Shown here piece after piece: positions 15,836 through 25,268 of a stretch of DNA of 35,998 bases. Made by a program: the position numbers and the translations under genes. The stretch comes from an uncultured Clostridium sp. (lineage in GTDB: Bacteria > Bacillota > Clostridia > TANB77 > CAG-508): positions 1 to 35,998 of the forward strand of contig CAOKRJ010000001.1 of assembly GCA_948471115.1 (NCBI GenBank), in the 5' to 3' direction. The notes beneath the pieces were generated by a model. That model made no database searches. It worked only from the letters and a program-made list of their open reading frames with translations, and was not told the DNA's origin. Within the stretch, counting starts at the first letter, position 1. Each line of letters begins with the position of its first letter.

Positions 15836-16684
15836 ATGTCGTTTTCATCTAAAATAAAAGAGGAACTTAGTAAATTAAATACTTTTGGAAATAAAAATTT
15901 AGTATATTGTGAACTATATGGATATATATTAAGTGGAAATACAAAGGTTATAAAAGATAAAATGAATTTTTGTACAAATAGTGATTATAACATTAATAGA
16001 TTTGGAAAAATATTGTCTAAACTAGAAATTGATTATAAAATAAAAGTTCAAGGAAAAAACTATGTAATTAATTTTAATAATGTATTGCTAAATTCAGACG
16101 ATATAAGGGTATCAACAATTGATGAAAAAAAAGCAGCTATAAGGGGAGCTTTTATGGGAGGGGGATTAATTAATAATCCTAATAAAAAATATCATTTAGA
16201 AATCACTTTTAACTCAGAAAAAAATCAGAAGATAATACAAAGTATTATTAGTGATTTTAATATAACGACTAAAAGTCTTATAAGGAAAAATGGATATTCT
16301 TTATATATTAAAGAAGGAGAAATTATTTCAGATTTTTTAGCTGTAATAGGTGCAAATACAGCAGTAATTAGGTATGAAGAAATAAGAGTTATTAAAGATA
16401 AAAGAAACAATATAAATAGAATAGTTAATTGCGAAACTGCAAATTTTAACAAAACTATAGAAGCATCAGTCTTGCAAGTACAAGCTATAAATTTAATAAA
16501 AAGTAAAAATAAGTTTGAAGAATTACCAGAAAATTTAAAAGAGATTGCAGAACTAAGATTAGAAAGCCCAGATGCCAATTTAATTGAATTGGGAGAAATG
16601 CTAAGTGTTCCTATTAGTAAATCAGGTATAAATCATAGATTAAATAAAATATTAGAAATTGCGAAAGAATTAGAAAAAGAGTAG
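15836..16684 (+). CDS. whiA: WhiA-type DNA-binding protein
   Basis: WhiA is a conserved Gram-positive protein with a degenerate LAGLIDADG homing-endonuclease domain and a C-terminal helix-turn-helix. It is linked to sporulation in actinomycetes and to cell division and chromosome segregation in Bacillota. The opening SFSSKIKEELSKL is characteristic, as are AAIRGAFMGGG and the cap region LEITFNSEKN. The HTH is seen in IELGEMLSVPISKSGINHRL near the end. At 282 residues it is slightly short of the usual 310-320. It is separated from the usual partners yvcK and rapZ. AGGAAGGA precedes the ATG. Confidence 0.93.
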   Translation: MSFSSKIKEELSKLNTFGNKNLVYCELYGYILSGNTKVIKDKMNFCTNSDYNINRFGKILSKLEIDYKIKVQGKNYVINFNNVLLNSDDIRVSTIDEKKAAIRGAFMGGGLINNPNKKYHLEITFNSEKNQKIIQSIISDFNITTKSLIRKNGYSLYIKEGEIISDFLAVIGANTAVIRYEEIRVIKDKRNNINRIVNCETANFNKTIEASVLQVQAINLIKSKNKFEELPENLKEIAELRLESPDANLIELGEMLSVPISKSGINHRLNKILEIAKELEKE

Positions 16685-16716
16685 AGGAATTATTTTTAGG
16701 AAGGAAATAGATCAAA

Positions 16717-17820
16717 ATGAAGGAAATAAATTTATATATTCACATACCATTTTGCAAGAAAAAATGCTATTACTGCGATTTCATCTCATATCATAACAAA
16801 GATAATTATATTGAAGAATATATAAATACTATAATAAAAGAATATTGTAATTATAAAGCAGAAGAATATATAATAAAAACAATATATATAGGTGGAGGAA
16901 CTCCATCATATATTGATAGTGAATATATTGTAAAAATTTTAAAAGAAATAAATTTAGAAAAAGCAGAAGAAATAACTATTGAAATTAATCCAGGAACTGT
17001 AACAAAACAAAAATTAATAAATTATAAGAGATGTGGTATAAATAGATTAAGTATAGGATTACAATCAACAAAAGATAGCTTACTAAAGGAAATAGGAAGA
17101 ATACATAATTATAATGAATTTTTAAATACATATAATATGGCAAGAGAGGTTGGATTTAAAAATATAAATATAGATTTAATGTTAGCACTACCTAAACAAA
17201 CTATAGAAGATATAATACAAAGTGTAAAAGACATAGTTGAATTAGATCCAGAACATATTTCAATATATTCATTGATATTAGAAGAAGGAACGAAAATGTA
17301 CGATATGGTAAATATACAGAAATGTATTTTACCAAATGAAGACGAAGAAAGAGAGATGTACTGGACAGTTAAAAATATATTAGAAGAGAATGGGTATATT
17401 CATTATGAAATATCAAACTTTGCAAAAAAAGGTTATTATTCTAAACATAATGTGGATTGTTGGAATCAAAAAGAGTATATAGGGCTGGGTGTTTCAGCAC
17501 ATTCATATTTAGATAATAGAAGATACTCTAATTTAGAAAAAATAGATGAATATATCAAAAATTATAATGATAAAAAAGTACATGAAATACAAGATAAAAA
17601 ATGTCAACAAAAAGAATATATGATATTGGGATTAAGAAAGTTAGAGGGAGTTAATATATCAGAGTTTAAATTAAAATTTAGTGAAAACCCAATATATTTA
17701 TTTAGAAATGAATTAAATAAATTAGTAGATTTAGAATTAATAGAAATAGAATTAAATAACATAAGATTAACAGATAAGGGATTGGATTTGGCAAATATAG
17801 TATGGAAAGAATTTATATAA
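16717..17820 (+). CDS. hemW: HemW-like radical SAM protein
   Basis: The 367-residue protein has the radical SAM cluster motif CKKKCYYC (Cys13, Cys17, Cys20) and GGGTPS at about 59-64. EINPGTVT and the region RLSIGLQS are typical of the HemN/HemW branch. The length and the cluster match HemW, a proposed heme chaperone long annotated as oxygen-independent coproporphyrinogen III oxidase. The extra N-terminal region of true HemN is missing. AAGGAAATAG precedes the ATG. No heme-synthesis genes are near, as is usual for HemW. Confidence 0.88.
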   Translation: MKEINLYIHIPFCKKKCYYCDFISYHNKDNYIEEYINTIIKEYCNYKAEEYIIKTIYIGGGTPSYIDSEYIVKILKEINLEKAEEITIEINPGTVTKQKLINYKRCGINRLSIGLQSTKDSLLKEIGRIHNYNEFLNTYNMAREVGFKNINIDLMLALPKQTIEDIIQSVKDIVELDPEHISIYSLILEEGTKMYDMVNIQKCILPNEDEEREMYWTVKNILEENGYIHYEISNFAKKGYYSKHNVDCWNQKEYIGLGVSAHSYLDNRRYSNLEKIDEYIKNYNDKKVHEIQDKKCQQKEYMILGLRKLEGVNISEFKLKFSENPIYLFRNELNKLVDLELIEIELNNIRLTDKGLDLANIVWKEFI

Positions 17821-17841
17821 AAGTATATATTATTAAGAAAA

Positions 17842-17879
17842 ACCATGAGGGTATCCTATAAACGGGAAAACCTCATGGT
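17842..17879. terminator. Bidirectional terminator between hemW and dacF
   Basis: ACCATGAGG (17842-17850) pairs with CCTCATGGT (17871-17879), with a 20-base loop that holds a further weak pairing. It lies between convergent genes, 21 bases after hemW and 3 bases after the dacF stop, with A/T tracts on both sides. Confidence 0.75.
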
Positions 17880-17882
17880 GAT

Positions 17883-19010
17883 TTAATATTTAAAATCATA
17901 TTTTGCATGTGTGCGATTATAAAGATATCGCTTAGATTTAGTTATTAAATGATATAATATATAAATTATAGCTATTAAAATTAATGTTGTTCTAGCAATT
18001 AAATAAAAAACGTATCCCCATCTAGGTTTATTATTTTCATCAACCATTAACTCAGTATTTATAACTCCAGACCAAACTCCAGATTGTTTGACTTGAGACT
18101 TTTCTTTATAATAATCATAATGATATATAAAACCAAATTCAAATAAGTTTTTAGCATCAACAAATTTAGCTTGGTTACCAGTATTTGGAAATGTCGAACC
18201 CAAAATAACGGCGATAAATTCTATATTATCTTTTTCAGCACCTGCAACCAGGCAATTTTGAGCTGGATTTGTATAACCTGTTTTTATTCCAGTAGCATAT
18301 TCATAATAGTGTGGAGAAGCAGTATTTATCAAATGATTTGAATTATTTAAAACTCTATCATTTAATGGATAAACATTTGAAGATGGAAGTGTATAAGTCT
18401 CAGTAGAAACAATAGTTCTAAATTCATCTATATTCATAGCATGTTTTGCCATTATTGCTAAATCATAAGCGGTTGTGTGCATATTTGCATCATGAACACC
18501 ATTAGGATTAGTAAAATATGTATTTTGGCACCCCAATTGTTTTGCTTTTTCATTCATCATATTTGCAAAAGCAGGAATATTACCAGCAATATGCTCAGCT
18601 AAAGCGTTTGCAGCATCATTTCCAGAAGGAACAAGTAAAGCATATAGTAAGTCTCTTGTGCTTAAAATTTCTCCAGCCTGTATTTTTGATACAGTATATC
18701 CAGAAGGAACTGTTGATATTGCGTTTTCGCTTATTGTAACTGGTTCATCAAGACTACAATTTTCAAGTGTAAGAATAGCAGTCATTATTTTAACAGTACT
18801 TGCAGGATACATAGGAGTAAAAGCCTCTTTTTGGTATAGAATATCTCCAGAACTTTTTTCTATTAATAAAGCAGATGGTGCATTAACACTTAAACTCGCT
18901 TTTACCGACTCCACATCAACCTGTGAAACACTGGAAGCATTTACAAATTGGAAACATATTAAATTAAATAAAATTATAATAAAACTTATAAACAATTTTT
19001 TAACTTTCAT
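17883..19010 (-). CDS. dacF: D-alanyl-D-alanine carboxypeptidase (DacF/PBP5 type)
   Basis: This enzyme trims the terminal D-Ala from peptidoglycan stem peptides outside the membrane. The three active-site motifs are present: SxxK as Ser71-Lys74 in YPASTVKIMTA, SGN at 129-131, and KTG near residue 230 in ATGIKTGYTNPA. The product from ATG at 19010 is 375 residues with a clear signal peptide (KKLFISFIIILFNLICF, cleavage near VNA/SS) and a C-terminal membrane segment. An in-frame ATG at 19034 would add eight residues but spoils the signal peptide. Neither start has a good ribosome site. A TATAAT lies four bases before the chosen ATG, so a leaderless message is conceivable. It is divergent from mutL. 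Confidence 0.9.
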   Translation of the reverse strand: MKVKKLFISFIIILFNLICFQFVNASSVSQVDVESVKASLSVNAPSALLIEKSSGDILYQKEAFTPMYPASTVKIMTAILTLENCSLDEPVTISENAISTVPSGYTVSKIQAGEILSTRDLLYALLVPSGNDAANALAEHIAGNIPAFANMMNEKAKQLGCQNTYFTNPNGVHDANMHTTAYDLAIMAKHAMNIDEFRTIVSTETYTLPSSNVYPLNDRVLNNSNHLINTASPHYYEYATGIKTGYTNPAQNCLVAGAEKDNIEFIAVILGSTFPNTGNQAKFVDAKNLFEFGFIYHYDYYKEKSQVKQSGVWSGVINTELMVDENNKPRWGYVFYLIARTTLILIAIIYILYHLITKSKRYLYNRTHAKYDFKY

Positions 19011-19173
19011 AAATATTATAATATCATGAGACAAGATATAAATTCAAGCAGTATTGAGAAAAAATATAATTTTGTTTATTAAAAACTTAAAAATTAAAAA
19101 AAATATATACAAAATACGTTAATTAATGATATAATTTAACAATAATACACAAAAGTTTGGAGGAAAACTATAA

Positions 19174-21396
19174 ATGGGAAATATCGTTTTATTAGATGAA
19201 TTAACAATAAATAAAATTGCTGCTGGTGAGGTTATAGAAAGACCAGCGTCTGTTATAAAAGAGATGATAGAAAATTCCATTGATGCAGGAGCTACAAATA
19301 TTACTGTTGAAATAAAAAATGGTGGAATATCATATATAAGAATTACTGATGATGGTAATGGAATGGAAAAGGACGATTTAGAAATTGCATTTGAAAGACA
19401 TGCTACAAGTAAAATAAGAAGTGCAGATGACTTAAATATAGTTAAATCAATGGGATTTAGAGGTGAAGCATTAGCTAGTATTGCAGCTATTGCAAATGTA
19501 GAATTATGTTCAAAAACAGCTCTTGATGATGTAGGACACAAAATTGTAGTTGAAGCAGGAAAAGTTTTAGAACAAGAAGAAATTGGGTGTTCAAAGGGAA
19601 CAACAATAACAGTAAAAAATCTATTTTTTAATACACCAGTTAGATATAAATTTTTAAAAAAGGACTATACAGAAACGGGATATATAGAAGATGCTATATC
19701 TAGGTTAGCCATTATAAATACACATATATCTTTTAAATTAATTAATACAGGAAAAACAATAATCCAAACAAATGGAGATGGAAATGTTAATAATGTAATT
19801 TTTAGTATATATGGAAAAGATATTGCAAAAGCAGTATTACCAGTTAATTATGTATATGAAGGCGTAGTTATAACTGGAGTAGTGGGTAAACCAGAAATAG
19901 CACGTTCAAATAGAGGAAATCAGCTTTTCTTTATAAATAGAAGGTATATAAAAGATAAAACTCTGTCAAGTGCTACTGAAAAAGCATTTAAGGGACTATT
20001 ACCAATTGGAAAATATGGATTTCTTGTATTAAATATTGAGATTGCTCCAAGTACAGTTGATGTTAATGTTCATCCAGCAAAACTTGAGGTTAGATTCCAA
20101 GACGAAAACAAAATATTTAAAGCGGTATATAATGCAGTAAAAGATACATTACTAAAAGCGGAATTAATAGAAAATGTAGAAGAAAAATCAGCTTCAAATA
20201 CAACAAAAGATAATACATATGTGGATTTTACGAGTCAAGCATTTACAAATACTTTTAGAAAGATAGTAAATAGTGAACAGATGATAGCAAAAGAAGATTC
20301 ATCACCACAAGTTGCTACATTAATAAAAGAAGATGATGAAAATTTCCAAATTGAAGAAAAATCTAATAATGTTTTTTTAAACAATAATATTGATGAAGAA
20401 ATAAAAATTTCTAGCTCAAAAGATATGGAAAGAACTAAAAAAAATCAAATACTAGCTAAACTACCAATGGAAACTTTAAATGATAAAGAAAGTTTAGAAT
20501 ATTCTAATAATAAAAGTAATATCATACAAAAAACAAAATCATCAGAACAAGAATATATACCAGAAGATTATACATATGGCGCTATGATAGCGGAAACAAT
20601 TACAAATAATTTGAAAAGAGAAAATGTAGTAACAAAAGAGGAAGATAAAAAAGTAAACTTTGAGGATATGTATAGTAAGATATTTGGAAAAATCAATAAA
20701 GAAGAACCAGGAGAAGAAAAAACAAGTGTAACAAATGCTAAGGACATAATAGATGAAAATGTAAATATGTCTTTATGCGAAGAAGAAGAAAAATATACTA
20801 AAAAGGCTAGTATAGAACAAAATTATAAGCTGATAGGAATTGCCTTTCAAACATATATAATAATTGAAATAGAAAAAGAGTTATATATAATAGATCAACA
20901 TGCTGCACATGAAAGAATTATGTATGAAAAAGTTAGAAAAAACTATTATTCACAAGGTCAAAAAGATTCACAATTATTACTATTACCAGATATAATTGTT
21001 TTATCTCATAAAGAAATGGATATTGCAAGAGATAATATGTCTAAATTTAAAAAAGCAGGATTCCAATTAGAAGAATTTGGAGAAAATACTATAAAATTAA
21101 CTGGTGTGCCAACAATGTGTTTAGATTTAAATACAAAAGATTTGTTTTTAGAGACATTAGATGAAATAAATACAGTTGCAAGAACTGCGAAACAAGAGAT
21201 TGAAGAAAGATTTTTGGCAACTATTGCTTGTAAAGCAGCAGTTAAAGCTCATATGGCTTTAACACAGGATGAGGTAGATAGCTTGTTACAACAATTATTG
21301 AGTTTAACAAATCCTTTTACTTGCCCTCATGGAAGACCTACTGCGATTAAGATGAGTATTACAGATATTGAGAAGAAATTTGCTCGTAGAAAGTAA
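19174..21396 (+). CDS. mutL: DNA mismatch repair protein MutL (endonuclease type)
   Basis: MutL links mismatch recognition by MutS to strand removal. The GHKL ATPase is N-terminal: VIERPASVIKEMIENSIDAG, ITDDGNGM and MGFRGEALASIAAIA. A long acidic, low-complexity linker spans about 335-545. The C-terminal part has the metal-binding endonuclease motif DQHAAHERIMYE (from about 573) and CPHGRPTAI near the end. It is therefore a nicking MutL of the type found in bacteria without MutH. Length 740 is on the long side because of the linker. GGAGG precedes the ATG. mutS is not in this window. It lies about 160 bases upstream of miaA, a common pairing. Confidence 0.95.
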   Translation: MGNIVLLDELTINKIAAGEVIERPASVIKEMIENSIDAGATNITVEIKNGGISYIRITDDGNGMEKDDLEIAFERHATSKIRSADDLNIVKSMGFRGEALASIAAIANVELCSKTALDDVGHKIVVEAGKVLEQEEIGCSKGTTITVKNLFFNTPVRYKFLKKDYTETGYIEDAISRLAIINTHISFKLINTGKTIIQTNGDGNVNNVIFSIYGKDIAKAVLPVNYVYEGVVITGVVGKPEIARSNRGNQLFFINRRYIKDKTLSSATEKAFKGLLPIGKYGFLVLNIEIAPSTVDVNVHPAKLEVRFQDENKIFKAVYNAVKDTLLKAELIENVEEKSASNTTKDNTYVDFTSQAFTNTFRKIVNSEQMIAKEDSSPQVATLIKEDDENFQIEEKSNNVFLNNNIDEEIKISSSKDMERTKKNQILAKLPMETLNDKESLEYSNNKSNIIQKTKSSEQEYIPEDYTYGAMIAETITNNLKRENVVTKEEDKKVNFEDMYSKIFGKINKEEPGEEKTSVTNAKDIIDENVNMSLCEEEEKYTKKASIEQNYKLIGIAFQTYIIIEIEKELYIIDQHAAHERIMYEKVRKNYYSQGQKDSQLLLLPDIIVLSHKEMDIARDNMSKFKKAGFQLEEFGENTIKLTGVPTMCLDLNTKDLFLETLDEINTVARTAKQEIEERFLATIACKAAVKAHMALTQDEVDSLLQQLLSLTNPFTCPHGRPTAIKMSITDIEKKFARRK

Positions 21397-21551
21397 ATTT
21401 GAAAGATAATAAACATTTTGCGCCATTAGACTTCAATTGAAATCAAACAACATACAATTAGTACTCATTATTGATTTTCACTTTGTTTGCATAGCAAAAT
21501 AAATATTCTTTTTTGAATTATATAAATATATGAAAAGGAAATGTAATAAAT

Positions 21552-22526
21552 ATGAATGAAACACAAAAACCAACAGTTATTGTAATATGTGGTCCTACTG
21601 CTTCTGGAAAAACAGCATTATCAATAGAATTAGCAAAAAAAATTAAGGGAGAGATAGTTTCAGCAGATTCTATGCAAATATATAAATATATGGATATAGG
21701 GAGTGCAAAGCCTACACAAGAGGAAATGGCTGGAATAGAACATTATATGTTAGACTTTGTAGAGCCAGATATAAGATATAGTGTTGCAGATTATAAAAAG
21801 CAAGCAGAAAACTGTATAGAGAAGATTTTAAAAAAAGGAAAAGTTCCAATAGTTGTTGGTGGTACTGGATTATATATAAATTCTTTAATATATGGTATAG
21901 AATACAATGAAATAAAGCTAGATAAAGAGTATAGAGATAAATTGGAAAAAATAGCGGAGGAAGAGGGATTAGAAACTTTATATAATAAAGCATTAGAAAT
22001 TGATCCAACTGCTATGGAAAAGATTTCACGTAATGATAAAAAAAGAATATTAAGAATATTAGAGATATACCATGAAACAGGAAAAACAAAAACAGAGCAA
22101 GAAATACAATCAAGGAGTAAAGAAATAAAGTACGATTATAAAGTATTTGCAATAAATATGGATAGAGAAATACTATATAATAGGATAAATCAAAGAGTAG
22201 ATATAATGATAGAAAAAGGACTTATTGAAGAGGTTAAAAAACTTACATCAAAATATGATGAATTACCAACAGCTATTCAAGGTTTAGGGTATAAGGAAAC
22301 AAAGGAATATATAGAAGGAAAAATTACTAAAGAAGAAGTGGTCGAAAAAATAAAAATGGAAACTAGAAGATACGCAAAAAGACAGTTAACATGGTTTAAA
22401 AAACACAAACAAACAATATGGATTGATGGATTTGAAGATGTGAAAAAAAACATACAAATTATTTTGGAGGAAATAAATTGGAGAAAGATTCAAGTAAAGA
22501 AAACAAACTTAATAGAAAAAAACTAG
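21552..22526 (+). CDS. miaA: tRNA dimethylallyltransferase
   Basis: MiaA adds a dimethylallyl group to A37 of tRNAs that read codons starting with U. The P-loop GPTASGKT is at 14-21, followed by VSADSMQIYKYMDIGSAKPT, where the Asp and the substrate-binding residues lie. Further marks are VGGTGLYINSL and the C-terminal AIQGLGYKE and RRYAKRQLTWF. The 324-residue length is normal. The 155-base gap before it has no convincing promoter, so it may be cotranscribed with mutL. Its last 49 bases overlap the predicted start of the next gene. Confidence 0.95.
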   Translation: MNETQKPTVIVICGPTASGKTALSIELAKKIKGEIVSADSMQIYKYMDIGSAKPTQEEMAGIEHYMLDFVEPDIRYSVADYKKQAENCIEKILKKGKVPIVVGGTGLYINSLIYGIEYNEIKLDKEYRDKLEKIAEEEGLETLYNKALEIDPTAMEKISRNDKKRILRILEIYHETGKTKTEQEIQSRSKEIKYDYKVFAINMDREILYNRINQRVDIMIEKGLIEEVKKLTSKYDELPTAIQGLGYKETKEYIEGKITKEEVVEKIKMETRRYAKRQLTWFKKHKQTIWIDGFEDVKKNIQIILEEINWRKIQVKKTNLIEKN

Positions 22527-23725
22527 GACAATTTGTAACATTAATAATTATCATAATAATAGCTATATGTATTTTTTATAGTATTATTAACTTATTGATA
22601 GAGCCATCAGATGTATTTGTTATAGAAAACGGCAAAATTTATGAAGAAGAAACAAATATTGGTTATGTAATTAGAGATGAAAAATTAGTATTTAGTGATG
22701 AATATCAAAATGGAATTGTTACTATAAAATCAGAAGGGGCAAAAGTTGCAAAAGGAGACTCTATATTTAGATATTGTAGTCCAAATGAACAAAAATTAGA
22801 AGAAAAGATAATTGAATTAGATAAAGAAATACAAAACGCTATTGAAGGACAAAACACAAGTATATATTCTACAGATATTCAATTATTAGAAAAGCAGATA
22901 GAAGAAAAAATAGCATTACTTCAAACTACTAATAAAATAGATGAAATTTCTGAATATAAATCAGAAATTAGTTCTTATATGATAAGAAAGGCAAAAATTG
23001 CAGGAGAACTTAGCCCTGCTGGTTCATATATTAATAAATTAATAACACAAAGGAGTGAATATGAACAACAATTAAATTCTGGTCAACAGTATATATCTGC
23101 TCCAGAAAGCGGAATTGTATCTTATAAAATAGATGGATATGAAGGAACTTTAACTGCAAGTAATATAGAGTCCATAAACAAAGAAACATTAAATTCAATA
23201 AAAAGTAAAACAGGACAACTAGTTTCTTCAAGTGCAAAACAGGGAAAAGTTGTAAATAATTTTTACTGTTATATTGCAACTATATTATCTTCAGATAATG
23301 CAATGAGTGCAAAAGAAGGAGACATTATAAAATTAAGATTATCAAATCATGATGAGATATCGGCTGAGATTGCAAAAATTTCAGATTTTAATGATGGTGA
23401 AGCAGTAGTAATATTTAAAATAGAACAAGATGTAGAATACTTAATTAGTTATAGAAAAATATCTATAGATGTTATTTGGTGGAATGCCACAGGATTAAAA
23501 GTACCAAATTCAGCAATAATAACTGAGAATGATAAAAATTATGTGATAAGAAATAGAGTTGGATATACAGATAAAATACTAGTAAAAATAGAAAAACAAA
23601 ATGAAAATTATTCAATAGTTAAAAATTATACAACAGAAGAATTGATGTCTTTAGGATATAGTACAAACGAAATAACTTCAATGAAAAGTATAAGTATATA
23701 TGATGAAATCGTATTGAAACCATAA
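22478..23725 (+). CDS. HlyD-like membrane-fusion/adaptor protein
   Basis: The 415-residue product has a charged N-terminus, one membrane segment (about 17-40) and a large extracytoplasmic part. That part has a lipoyl-like half (GIVTIKSEGAKVAKGDSIF), a coiled-coil stretch (about 100-200, with Glu, Lys, Ile and Gln), a second lipoyl half (SAPESGIVSYKIDGYEG) and a beta-barrel region. This is the order of HlyD/RND adaptor proteins. Similar orphans in Clostridia sit near cell-division genes and have no known transporter partner; none is seen here. The TTG start at 22478 is chosen because TTTGGAGG lies just upstream and within miaA, so it is translated together with miaA. Confidence 0.75.
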   Translation: MEKDSSKENKLNRKKLGQFVTLIIIIIIAICIFYSIINLLIEPSDVFVIENGKIYEEETNIGYVIRDEKLVFSDEYQNGIVTIKSEGAKVAKGDSIFRYCSPNEQKLEEKIIELDKEIQNAIEGQNTSIYSTDIQLLEKQIEEKIALLQTTNKIDEISEYKSEISSYMIRKAKIAGELSPAGSYINKLITQRSEYEQQLNSGQQYISAPESGIVSYKIDGYEGTLTASNIESINKETLNSIKSKTGQLVSSSAKQGKVVNNFYCYIATILSSDNAMSAKEGDIIKLRLSNHDEISAEIAKISDFNDGEAVVIFKIEQDVEYLISYRKISIDVIWWNATGLKVPNSAIITENDKNYVIRNRVGYTDKILVKIEKQNENYSIVKNYTTEELMSLGYSTNEITSMKSISIYDEIVLKP

Positions 23726-23978
23726 AATATTAAAATATTCCTTTGCAGACTTTACTTCTAATTACTATATATTTGTTATACTATTATACTAAGATATAGT
23801 AAAAAAATGCAAAGATAAAAGATTCCGATATCAGAAATAAAAGTAAGATTAATTTGATAAAAAATATATTTAAGATTCATATGTGAGAATACTGTATATA
23901 TGATTTGGATAAGAAAAACTAGAGAAAACTATGCTTCTAAAAAATTCAATAATTATAAAATTTTTATGATAAAAGATG

Positions 23979-24007
23979 TTGAAATAAAAAAGAATATATA
24001 GTATAAT
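23979..24007 (+). promoter_or_regulatory. Promoter of the sortase gene
   Basis: TTGAAA (23979-23984) and a perfect TATAAT (24002-24007) are 17 bases apart, 21 bases before the sortase ATG, with AAGGAG between. The rest of the 303-base gap 23726-24028 is AT-rich, with a weak ACTAT/ATAGT hairpin near 23785-23800 that may end the previous gene. Confidence 0.75.
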
Positions 24008-24028
24008 ATAAAATAAGGAGAAAATAAC

Positions 24029-24853
24029 ATGAATCAAATTTTAATTACAGATAAAGTTATTGTTACTAAAGAAATGCGTAAAAAAAAGAAATTTTATAAA
24101 AAAAATATAATTTTATCGATTTTTTTAATGTGTGTATTATGTTCATATTATGTGTATGCAGAATATGATAGAAACAGATATGAACAAAAGTCACAATATA
24201 TTTTAAATGATATGAATATTATAGATACTGCTACAGAACAAGATAATACTACTATGGATAATAATACATTAATAGCTAGTAATTCTATAATTGTAGAAGA
24301 TGATATTTTAAAGGTAATTTTGAGTAGTACTTCAGAAACAGAAGAAGAAGTTAAATTAGGTAATATATTGAAAAATGTTAAAAATGCTGTGGAAGAGCAG
24401 GTAAACTTAGAAGGAGAAACACAGACAACAAATAAATATGTAACAGAAGATGAGGGAATAGAATATTCAGCTGAATCTATAGTAAAGATTCCAAGTTTAG
24501 GAATAGAATATCCAGTATTATCTGAAACATCAGAAGAACTATTAAAGATATCTATAAATAAACTTTGGGGACCAAAGCCTAATGAAATTGGAAATTATGT
24601 AATAATAGGACATAATTATAAAAGTGGAAAGATGTTTGGAAAACTTAAAAGTATTAATATGGGAGATATAATAGAACTTATAGATACAAAAGGAAAAACT
24701 ATAAAATATGTTGTATCAGAAAAGTATATAATAGATCCTACAGATGTAAGTTGTACAAGTCAATTAACAAATGGAAGGAGACAAATAACCCTAATAACAT
24801 GTTCTAATTCTGGAAGTAAAAGATTAGTAGTGCAAGGATATGAACAGGAATAA
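24029..24853 (+). CDS. Sortase (transpeptidase) with N-terminal anchor
   Basis: Sortases cut a C-terminal sorting signal and join the protein to peptidoglycan or to a pilin. The 274-residue product has an N-terminal membrane segment (about 28-46) and a stalk of low-complexity acidic sequence. The catalytic domain starts near 150 and carries His195 in IIGHNYKSG, Cys258 in LITCSN and a downstream Arg in SKRLVVQG. It is thus complete. The class is uncertain by eye; the GNYVIIGHN and LITC contexts resemble class D or other small non-SrtA sortases. No LPxTG-like substrate gene is visible in this window. Confidence 0.88.
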   Translation: MNQILITDKVIVTKEMRKKKKFYKKNIILSIFLMCVLCSYYVYAEYDRNRYEQKSQYILNDMNIIDTATEQDNTTMDNNTLIASNSIIVEDDILKVILSSTSETEEEVKLGNILKNVKNAVEEQVNLEGETQTTNKYVTEDEGIEYSAESIVKIPSLGIEYPVLSETSEELLKISINKLWGPKPNEIGNYVIIGHNYKSGKMFGKLKSINMGDIIELIDTKGKTIKYVVSEKYIIDPTDVSCTSQLTNGRRQITLITCSNSGSKRLVVQGYEQE

Positions 24854-24924
24854 AAATAGAGAAAAGAGTGAATAATATGGTAAGAGAGGATACAAAGAAA
24901 GTTAACCCAAAAGAGGAGGAACCA

Positions 24925-25104
24925 ATGAAGATTTATGATAAATACATGTATAAAAGTCAAGAAAAGATAAAGAATATTGTACTTATAATAGCTGTATTTA
25001 TAATAGGATTCATAGCTGGGTATGTATCTGAAATCAATACTATTAATAAGCTAAATGAAGAGATAAATAGTTTGCAAGAAAATAATTCTTCAGCTCAAAG
25101 TTGA
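24925..25104 (+). CDS. Small single-pass membrane protein with coiled-coil tail
   Basis: The 59-residue product has a basic start (MKIYDKYMYKSQEKIKN), one hydrophobic segment (about 18-35, IVLIIAVFIIGFIAGYV) and a C-terminal heptad-like stretch (INTINKLNEEINSL). ATG at 24925 is preferred because GGAGGA lies four bases upstream; in-frame starts at 24868 (GTG) and 24877 (ATG) would add 19 or 16 residues. I know no family for it. It follows the sortase by 71 bases and ends at a hairpin, so both are probably one transcription unit. Confidence 0.55.
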   Translation: MKIYDKYMYKSQEKIKNIVLIIAVFIIGFIAGYVSEINTINKLNEEINSLQENNSSAQS

Positions 25105-25108
25105 CGAT

Positions 25109-25146
25109 ATAAATTTAGGGCGACCTTGTGTCTGCCCTAAATTTAT
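25109..25146 (+). terminator. Terminator after the sortase unit
   Basis: A 13-bp perfect stem (25109-25121 with 25134-25146), AAATTTAGGGC paired with its complement, has a 12-base loop. It starts 4 bases after the small-protein stop, and its right arm ends in TTTAT. Confidence 0.75.
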
Positions 25147-25268
25147 TAATGCAATTATTTAAGAATATGTTAATAAAAGGTATAATTATTTTAAATAAGT
25201 ATAAAAATTTATGTATTACTCATAAATTTACTATAATATTTATAATAAAAAAAGGAAGGAAAGTCAAA

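Noticed and set aside
25128..25268. N-terminal extension of the flavin reductase
   Set aside because: It reads through a terminator hairpin and AT-rich leader, while a strong ribosome site precedes the ATG at 25269.
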